DNA of 10,341 nucleotides, from positions 1 through 10,341 of the forward strand of contig CAMYNZ010000150.1 of assembly GCA_947259865.1 (NCBI GenBank). Direction: 5' to 3'. The stretch comes from an uncultured Desulfobacterales bacterium (GTDB lineage Bacteria > Desulfobacterota > Desulfobacteria > Desulfobacterales > G020354645). Below, in pieces: positions 5,686 to 10,341 of the stretch. The notes under the pieces were generated by a model. The model was not told the origin of the DNA. It searched no databases and was given only the letters and a program-made list of their open reading frames with translations. The position numbers and the translations under genes are program-made. The number at the start of each line of letters is the position of its first letter. Position 1 is the stretch's first letter.

Positions 5686-7014
5686 ATGGATATAACACTG
5701 ATTAGCGCCACCGAGGCGGCAGAGGCGATTCGCGCCGGGAGGATGACATCGGAGGAACTGGTCGGTGCCTGCCTGGAGCGAATCGCGGCGATCGAAGATC
5801 AGGTCGGCGCCTGGGCCCATCTGGACGCCGAACATGCCATGAAACAGGCCTGTGAAGCAGACCGGATACAGCAGGACGGTCAAGCGCTGGGGCTGCTCCA
5901 TGGCGTCCCTGTGGGGGTCAAGGATATCTTCGACACCAGAGACATGCCTACCGAGGATGGCACAGTTTTACACGCCGGGCGTCAGCCTCAGGGGGACGCA
6001 ACCGCCGTCGCCCTGCTGCGCGAGGCGGGGGCGGTTATTTTGGGTAAAACCGTCACCACCGAGCTGGCGGTCTACGCTCCCGGAAAGACCCGTAACCCGC
6101 ACGATCTCGAACGCACTCCCGGCGGCAGCTCGAGCGGGTCGGCTGCTGCCGTGGCGGCGGGCATGGTGCCTCTTGCTATCGGCACCCAGACCAACGGATC
6201 GGTCATCCGTCCGGCCTCTTACTGCGGCGTTTACGGGTACAAGCCGAGTTACGGACGTATATCCCGTCACCGTGTGCTCCAGCAGTCGCGACCTCTGGAT
6301 CAGGTGGGTGTGTTCGCGCGAACCATCGAGGATGCCGCCTTGATCGCTCAGCAGATCATGGTATTTGACGACCGCGATCCCGACACGCAATTGCGGGCAC
6401 GGCCCGCTTTGATTGAAACGGTGGCCGCGGAGCCTCCGGTCCAGCCGCGCCTGGCTTTCGTCAAAACGCCGGTGTGGGACCAGGCCGAAACGGATACAAA
6501 AGAGGCCGTTTCGGAACTTGTCGCGCACCTGGGCGAAAACGCCGGCGAGGTTGACCTCTCGGACCTTTTCAATGGCGCGGTCGAACAGCACCGCAGGATC
6601 ATGGAGGCGGATCTTGCCCGCAGCTTCGAGCAGGAATATGCAAGCGGTAAAGACAAGCTGAGTTCGATTTTGCGGGAAATGATCGAGCGCGGTCAGAAAG
6701 TTTTGGCCGTAGATTATAACCGCGCGGTGAGCCGTATACCGGAATTCAACCGCGCGCTGGACAAAGTGTTTGACTGGCATGACGCCATTTTAACCCCCGC
6801 GACAACCGGCGAGGCTCCTGTCGGCCTGGAATCGACGGGAAGCCCGATTTTTTGCACCATATGGACCCTGTGTGGGATGCCCGCGATCACGCTTCCCATC
6901 CTGCAGGGTTCGCACGGTCTCCCTGTGGGGGTGCAACTGGTTGGGTCCAAAGGCGACGACGCCCGTTTGCTGAGAACGGCCCGCTGGCTTGTATCAAACC
7001 TTGCAGGCGATTAG
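5686..7014 (+). CDS. Amidase-signature family amidase
   Basis: This 442-residue cytoplasmic hydrolase cleaves a C-N amide bond. The start ATG 5686 follows AGAGGA (5674-5679), 35 bases after dctM, so it is probably in the same operon. The Ser-cisSer-Lys triad is readable: Lys79 in GVPVGVKDIFDT, Ser148 in TPGGSSSGSAAA, and nucleophile Ser172 in GTQTNGSVIRPASYCG. The nucleophile loop differs from the textbook TDTGGS (Gln and Asn in place of Asp and Gly). Related loops with Gln at the first of these positions occur in other amidases of the family. It is not likely to be GatA of tRNA amidotransferase, because it is shorter and no gatB or gatC is near. No signal peptide is seen. Its place after a complete TRAP transporter suggests that the imported acid, or a derivative of it, carries an amide. 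The substrate itself is unknown. Confidence 0.92.
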   Translation: MDITLISATEAAEAIRAGRMTSEELVGACLERIAAIEDQVGAWAHLDAEHAMKQACEADRIQQDGQALGLLHGVPVGVKDIFDTRDMPTEDGTVLHAGRQPQGDATAVALLREAGAVILGKTVTTELAVYAPGKTRNPHDLERTPGGSSSGSAAAVAAGMVPLAIGTQTNGSVIRPASYCGVYGYKPSYGRISRHRVLQQSRPLDQVGVFARTIEDAALIAQQIMVFDDRDPDTQLRARPALIETVAAEPPVQPRLAFVKTPVWDQAETDTKEAVSELVAHLGENAGEVDLSDLFNGAVEQHRRIMEADLARSFEQEYASGKDKLSSILREMIERGQKVLAVDYNRAVSRIPEFNRALDKVFDWHDAILTPATTGEAPVGLESTGSPIFCTIWTLCGMPAITLPILQGSHGLPVGVQLVGSKGDDARLLRTARWLVSNLAGD

Positions 7015-7076
7015 CACCTCTCTCGGATGAAAGGGCTTGCGCCCGATAAAAACATTGAAAGGAGCGTCGAAAATTT

Positions 7077-7247
7077 ATGAGTAACATAATCACTGGCGCA
7101 ATCGCAGTTTTAATATCCTTGGCCTTCTTACTTCTTTACGCCATCAGGTTAAATTCTATTCCTCTCTGGATCATCATTTTTGGAAACATCGCCTGTTTGG
7201 CATTCGATTATTACAAATCCATAAAGGAAGGCGAAGAGCTAATTTAA
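7077..7247 (+). CDS. Small two-helix membrane protein, function unknown
   Basis: This 56-residue reading frame runs from ATG 7077 to TAA 7245-7247, with a second TAA directly after. AGGAG at 7060-7064 precedes the start, with a rather long 12-base spacing. The protein has two hydrophobic segments, at about residues 4-22 (ITGAIAVLISLAFLLLYAI) and 28-43 (IPLWIIIFGNIACLAF), joined by a short RLNS turn. It ends in a charged tail, YYKSIKEGEELI. The RLNSIPLWIII segment resembles small bacterial membrane proteins I have seen elsewhere, but I cannot name a family. It begins 62 bases after the amidase stop and may be the last gene of the TRAP-amidase operon. A possible role is a partner of a membrane protein. 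No function is assigned. Confidence 0.65.
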   Translation: MSNIITGAIAVLISLAFLLLYAIRLNSIPLWIIIFGNIACLAFDYYKSIKEGEELI

Positions 7248-7289
7248 TAAAGTCGCAACAGAAGTACCCAACAGACGAATCGCGATATC

Positions 7290-7441
7290 CAAGCGCCAAA
7301 TGACAAACACATACTGATATTCAATGACCTAATACGCCTTCTGAGTTTTAGCCATTGGTGTTTGCCCAAATTTTGAAATTTGGAATGTCGGGTCAGACCA
7401 CTGACAATGATTCCTTGCAATTTCGATATTCGAATTTGTGG
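7290..7441. repeat. Third heptamer-type AT-rich repeat region
   Basis: The 309-base gap 7248-7556 has no gene I can support. It contains words of the same family as 137-319: CCAAATGAC near 7297, CAATGACCTAAT near 7322, an inverted-looking GTTTTAGCCATTGG near 7345, and GCAATTTCGATATTCGAATT at 7417-7436. The stretch 7419-7435 is an exact inverted copy of 142-158 (17 bases). The arrangement is more degraded than in the first element and a clear hairpin cannot be drawn throughout. Confidence 0.5.
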
Positions 7442-7510
7442 CGTATGTCTTTAACACAGCAGGTACTTTAATATCGACTTTAGATTTCATCCCTTTAAAG
7501 GGTTAACCAT

Positions 7511-7533
7511 ATCCTGGTTCTCTGCGCCAGGAT
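7511..7533 (+). other. Short hairpin in the leader of the 2-hydroxyacid dehydrogenase gene
   Basis: ATCCTGG (7511-7517) pairs with CCAGGAT (7527-7533) over a 9-base loop, and TTTTCATTT follows. It lies 10 bases before the ribosome-binding site of the next gene. It could be a weak terminator for upstream transcription or a small leader structure. With a 7-bp stem the case is modest. Confidence 0.35.
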
Positions 7534-7556
7534 TTTCATTTAGGGAGGAATAAATC

Positions 7557-8516
7557 ATGAAGCCTGTCATTCTTGTTACCCGTAAACTACCGGATGCCGT
7601 CGAGGACCGTATCCGCAGAGATTACGATCCAATTCTAAATCCTGATGACGTCCTCTATTCCAGTGACGAGATCATTGAACGCGCCAAAGGCGCTGACGCC
7701 ATTTTACCCTGTCACACCGAGCAGTTTACCGCCGAGGTGATTGCCCGTTTGCCTGCAAGCGTGCGGGCCATTGCTAATTTTTCTGTCGGCTACGATCACG
7801 TGGATACTGAAGCCGCTAGAACCCGGGGCCTTATTGTAACCAATACCCCGGAAGTCCTGTCCGACGCCACCGCGGAGCTGACCATGATGCTGATGCTGGG
7901 AGCGGCGCGGCGTGCCAGCGAGGGTGAACGATTGGTCCGCACCCGGGAATGGAAGGACTGGAGTCCCAGTTTCATGGTGGGTACCCAGGTGACGGGCAAG
8001 CGGCTGGGTATTCTCGGATTCGGCCGTGTCGGACGGGTCGTCGCCAAGCGCGCACGGGGATTCGAGATGGAGATCCACTATAACGACCTGCAGCGCATGC
8101 CGCCTGAGCTCGAGGAAGGCGCCATCTATCACCAAACCCCCGAGGATCTGATGCCCCATTGCGACTTTTTGACGCTCCATACGGTTGCCTCTCCGGAAAC
8201 CACCAAGCTGCTGAACGCCGCCCTTATCGCTCTTTTGCCGGATGGGGCCATTGTCGTCAATGCCAGCCGCGGCGTCGTGGTCGACGACGACGCTGTGATT
8301 GCGGCGCTCAAGTCCGGGAAGCTGACAGCCGCTGGGTTGGACGTCTACAATGATGAACCTAACATTAATCCGGAATACCGGCAGTTGTCCAACGTGTTCC
8401 TAATGCCGCACATCGGCAGCGCCACCAAGGAAACAAGGGACGCCATGGGGTTCCGGGCACTCGACAACCTGGATGCCATCTTCGCCGGGCGTGAACCCCG
8501 TGACCGTGTGGCCTGA
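7557..8516 (+). CDS. D-2-hydroxyacid dehydrogenase (glyoxylate/hydroxypyruvate reductase type)
   Basis: This 319-residue cytoplasmic NAD(P)H-dependent reductase interconverts 2-oxo acids and D-2-hydroxy acids. The start ATG 7557 is 8 bases after GGGAGG (7543-7548). The nucleotide-binding motif is GILGFGRVG (Gly154, Gly156, Gly159). Asp177 at the end of the next strand (IHYND) points to NADH rather than NADPH. The catalytic set is Arg238 in NASRGVVVDDDAV, Glu267 in DVYNDEP and His285 in MPHIGSAT. The substrate loop NFSVGYDHVD (74-83) is typical of glyoxylate/hydroxypyruvate reductases (GyaR/GhrB-like). Length is normal for the family. Phosphoglycerate dehydrogenase is less likely because there is no C-terminal regulatory domain. 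Together with the tartronate-semialdehyde-reductase-like gene downstream it suggests glyoxylate/glycerate-level metabolism. Confidence 0.93.
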   Translation: MKPVILVTRKLPDAVEDRIRRDYDPILNPDDVLYSSDEIIERAKGADAILPCHTEQFTAEVIARLPASVRAIANFSVGYDHVDTEAARTRGLIVTNTPEVLSDATAELTMMLMLGAARRASEGERLVRTREWKDWSPSFMVGTQVTGKRLGILGFGRVGRVVAKRARGFEMEIHYNDLQRMPPELEEGAIYHQTPEDLMPHCDFLTLHTVASPETTKLLNAALIALLPDGAIVVNASRGVVVDDDAVIAALKSGKLTAAGLDVYNDEPNINPEYRQLSNVFLMPHIGSATKETRDAMGFRALDNLDAIFAGREPRDRVA

Positions 8517-8700
8517 GAACCTCCACCATTTCCCGAGGTGCTGAATCGCTGCTAAGAAGTCACTAAATCTATCATTCCCTTTATCACACGATTTCTTTCT
8601 GTGCATTTTGTTTAAAATTGTGCGCTCGCTCAATCCACAACTCTCTAACTGATATTAACAAGTTTGGCCTATTAAAAACGTCAACGTTAAGGGAGGAAAT

Positions 8701-9192
8701 ATGTATAAGAAAATCATGGTCCCATTGGATGGATCGGAATTGGCCGAATGTGTACTCCCGCATGTGGAGGGATTTATTGCAGGCTTCCAGGTGAGTTCTA
8801 TAGCATTTGTGCGGGTCGTAGAACCTGTACCGACAAGATTCGATGACACGGCTTCACTCAGCGGTACAAGTCGTGATAAAATGATTGAAACCACCAGGAG
8901 AATTGAAGAGAAGAGAAAATCAGCTGCGGCAGAATACTTAGAAGGTGTGGTGAGTCGACTGAAACGCGAAGGGGTGGAATTTGAGACGGAGGTTCTTATG
9001 GGGAGAGTAGCGGATAGCCTTGCAGATTACACCGAAACCAAGGGTGTTGATTTGATTCTTATCGCAACGCACGGACGTTCTGGAATAAGCCGCTGGGTGC
9101 GGGGGAGTATTGCCGACATGGTCCTGCGTTTTTCACGTGTTCCGGTTTTAATGGTTCCGGCTGACGACACAATGAGCAGAAGTAAGTTATAG
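8701..9192 (+). CDS. Universal stress protein, UspA family, ATP-binding type
   Basis: This single-domain UspA protein has 163 residues and starts at ATG 8701, 4 bases after GGGAGG (8691-8696). It opens with MYKKIMVPLDGSELAE, where Asp10 is the usual adenine-pocket acid. It carries VDLILIATHGRSGISRW and then RGS: this is the G-2x-G-9x-G-S nucleotide loop, with the first Gly replaced by Ala122 and with Gly125, Gly135 and Ser136 kept. It ends with the VPVLMVP strand. A helical insertion rich in Glu, Arg and Lys (about 57-90) lies between the two halves. ATP-binding Usp proteins are cytoplasmic and dimeric and act in stress or metabolic signalling. Some are partners of TRAP transporters, such as TeaD of Halomonas. 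Here it stands between two dehydrogenases, so any link to the transporter is speculative. The 184-base gap before it shows nothing but its ribosome-binding site. Confidence 0.93.
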   Translation: MYKKIMVPLDGSELAECVLPHVEGFIAGFQVSSIAFVRVVEPVPTRFDDTASLSGTSRDKMIETTRRIEEKRKSAAAEYLEGVVSRLKREGVEFETEVLMGRVADSLADYTETKGVDLILIATHGRSGISRWVRGSIADMVLRFSRVPVLMVPADDTMSRSKL

Positions 9193-9335
9193 AGATTTTT
9201 GTGACTTTCGTTTTGAAATCAACTAAATCCGGTGTAAATCCGGGTCCGGCCGAGCTTAAACGATTGAATTTAAATCGAATAGATTGTAAAAACAGGTCAT
9301 TTTAATCTCTTACATTTTGATCCAGATCCATTGTC

Positions 9336-9355
9336 GGCTTTTTAGCGAAAGAGCC
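9336..9355 (+). other. Small hairpin in the spacer before the tartronate-semialdehyde-reductase-like gene
   Basis: GGCTTTTT (9336-9343) pairs with AAAGAGCC (9348-9355), with one G-U pair and a 4-base AGCG loop. No T-run follows. It is the only clear structure in the 209-base gap 9193-9401 and lies about 35 bases before the ribosome-binding site. It may be incidental. Confidence 0.3.
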
Positions 9356-9401
9356 ATCTGCCTGGGTTGCACCCTACAAGTGATGAAAAGGAGGACAAAC
9401 G

Positions 9402-10283
9402 ATGAAGATAGGATTTATCGGTATCGGTATTATGGGCGCGCCCATGGCCGAGCGCCTGCTGGACGGCGGCCACGAACTGTTTGTCAACGACATCAATCCC
9501 ATTCTCCAGGCGCTTCTGGATAAAGGCGCTACGGTGGTGGAATCTGCCCGGGAGGCTGCGGAGGCGGGGGAGGTCGTCATTGTCATGGTCCCTGACACAC
9601 CGAACGTGGAAGTGGTTCTGTTCGGGGAAAATGGCGTGGCCGACGGATTAAACAACAGCAAGATTGTTGTGGACATGAGCTCGATATCTCCGGTGGAGAC
9701 AAAGGAATTTGCCGAAAAGATCAATGCCCTGGGCTGCAGTTATCTGGATGCGCCGGTATCGGGCGGCGAGGTGGGCGCCAAAGCCGGGACGTTGACCATC
9801 ATGGTGGGCGGAGATCAGGCGACCTTCGACAAGGTCAAGCCCTTGTTCGAATTGATGGGCCAGAATATCACCCTGGTCGGAAAAAACGGTGATGGTCAGA
9901 CTTGCAAGGTGGCCAACCAGATTATTGTGGCACTAACCATCGAGGCGGTGGCTGAAGCGCTGCTATTCGCATCCAAGGCAGGCGCCGATCCGGCGAAGGT
10001 TCGGGAGGCGCTGATGGGCGGTTTCGCATCCTCCAAGATTCTCGAAATTCACGGCGAGCGGATGATCAAGCGGACGTTCGACCCCGGTTTCCGCATCACC
10101 CTTCACCAAAAGGATCTGAACCTGGCCCTGTCCAACGCACGCAAGCTTCAAATGGCCCTGCCCAACACCGCCACCGCTCAGGAACTCTTCAACAGCGTGG
10201 CCGCCCAGGGAGACAGCGGGTTGGACCACTCTGCCATGGTCCTGGCCCTTGAGAAACTGGCAGAACATAAAGTTTGCGGATAG
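9402..10283 (+). CDS. garR: 2-hydroxy-3-oxopropionate (tartronate semialdehyde) reductase-like beta-hydroxyacid dehydrogenase
   Basis: This 293-residue member of the 3-hydroxyisobutyrate dehydrogenase family starts at ATG 9402, 7 bases after AAGGAGG (9388-9394). The N-terminal Rossmann motif is GFIGIGIMG (Gly7, Gly9, Gly12). Asp30 at the end of strand 2 suggests NADH. The substrate-binding signature DAPVSGGEVGAKAGTL holds Ser120. Catalytic Lys169 lies in CKVANQIIVAL, with Asn172 beside it. The C-terminal half has FDPGFRITLHQKDLNLAL and the ending DHSAMVLALEKLAE, both very close to E. coli GarR as I recall it. GarR reduces tartronate semialdehyde to D-glycerate in glyoxylate or glucarate/galactarate catabolism. 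No glyoxylate carboligase or aldolase gene is visible to confirm this, so 3-hydroxyisobutyrate or another beta-hydroxyacid remains possible. The 58 bases after the gene show no clear terminator. Confidence 0.85.
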   Translation: MKIGFIGIGIMGAPMAERLLDGGHELFVNDINPILQALLDKGATVVESAREAAEAGEVVIVMVPDTPNVEVVLFGENGVADGLNNSKIVVDMSSISPVETKEFAEKINALGCSYLDAPVSGGEVGAKAGTLTIMVGGDQATFDKVKPLFELMGQNITLVGKNGDGQTCKVANQIIVALTIEAVAEALLFASKAGADPAKVREALMGGFASSKILEIHGERMIKRTFDPGFRITLHQKDLNLALSNARKLQMALPNTATAQELFNSVAAQGDSGLDHSAMVLALEKLAEHKVCG

Positions 10284-10341
10284 GTATATTGTAGATTTGC
10301 CATGTGACGGCGGGGATTTTGTTTAACAGACCCGAAAAAAT

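Noticed and set aside
5968..6780. A 270-codon minus-strand frame opposite the amidase
   Set aside because: It is an antisense shadow without domains. The + strand shows the full amidase catalytic triad.
7033..7044. GGGC-TTGC-GCCC mini-hairpin after the amidase as a terminator
   Set aside because: The stem is only 4 bp and is followed by GATAAAAAC, with no T-run. The small membrane protein gene follows closely.

Overview
The window looks like part of the chromosome of an anaerobic, probably sulfate-reducing bacterium of the Desulfobacterota (old Deltaproteobacteria). This is an inference from three things: a heterodisulfide-reductase-like (Hdr) iron-sulfur gene set beside a GcvH-like lipoyl protein, a Tat-exported TRAP transporter binding protein, and AT-rich intergenic spacers built from degenerate heptamers. 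No rRNA, tRNA, CRISPR array, phage gene or transposase was seen. Every gene I accept lies on the + strand.

Left part (1-2080): the tail of a CCG-domain (HdrB/HdrD-type) protein, a spacer with a large heptamer-repeat inverted repeat, a GcvH-like lipoyl-carrier protein, a second heptamer spacer, and an HdrD-like iron-sulfur gene. The HdrD-like gene is broken. Its 5' part keeps two 4Fe-4S motifs and one complete CCG domain. About 30 codons, including the expected His-Asp-Pro-Cys motif, are missing around 1741-1752, and the remainder continues in another frame to 2066. An intrinsic terminator overlaps the final stop codon.

Middle part (2081-7247): a 320-base leader holds a -35-like box and a 13-bp palindromic operator candidate. 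It is followed by a likely operon: TRAP binding protein (dctP type), a perfect 32-base palindrome, TRAP small permease (dctQ), TRAP large permease (dctM, overlapping dctQ by 4 bases), an amidase-signature amidase, and a 56-residue two-helix membrane protein. The layout suggests uptake of a carboxylate, perhaps one carrying an amide, followed by hydrolysis in the cytoplasm. The substrate cannot be read from the sequence.

Right part (7248-10341): a third spacer with the same repeat family, a D-2-hydroxyacid dehydrogenase of the glyoxylate/hydroxypyruvate reductase type, a UspA-type universal stress protein, and a beta-hydroxyacid dehydrogenase very like tartronate semialdehyde reductase (GarR/GlxR). 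Two reductases acting on C2/C3 hydroxy- and oxo-acids next to a carboxylate importer suggest a small catabolic region for hydroxy/oxo acids around glyoxylate and glycerate. That link is inferred from neighbourhood only. Nothing here is clearly a new defence or mobile system. The most unusual points are the internally deleted HdrD gene, the lipoyl protein-Hdr pairing, the heptamer spacers and the short conserved-looking membrane protein.
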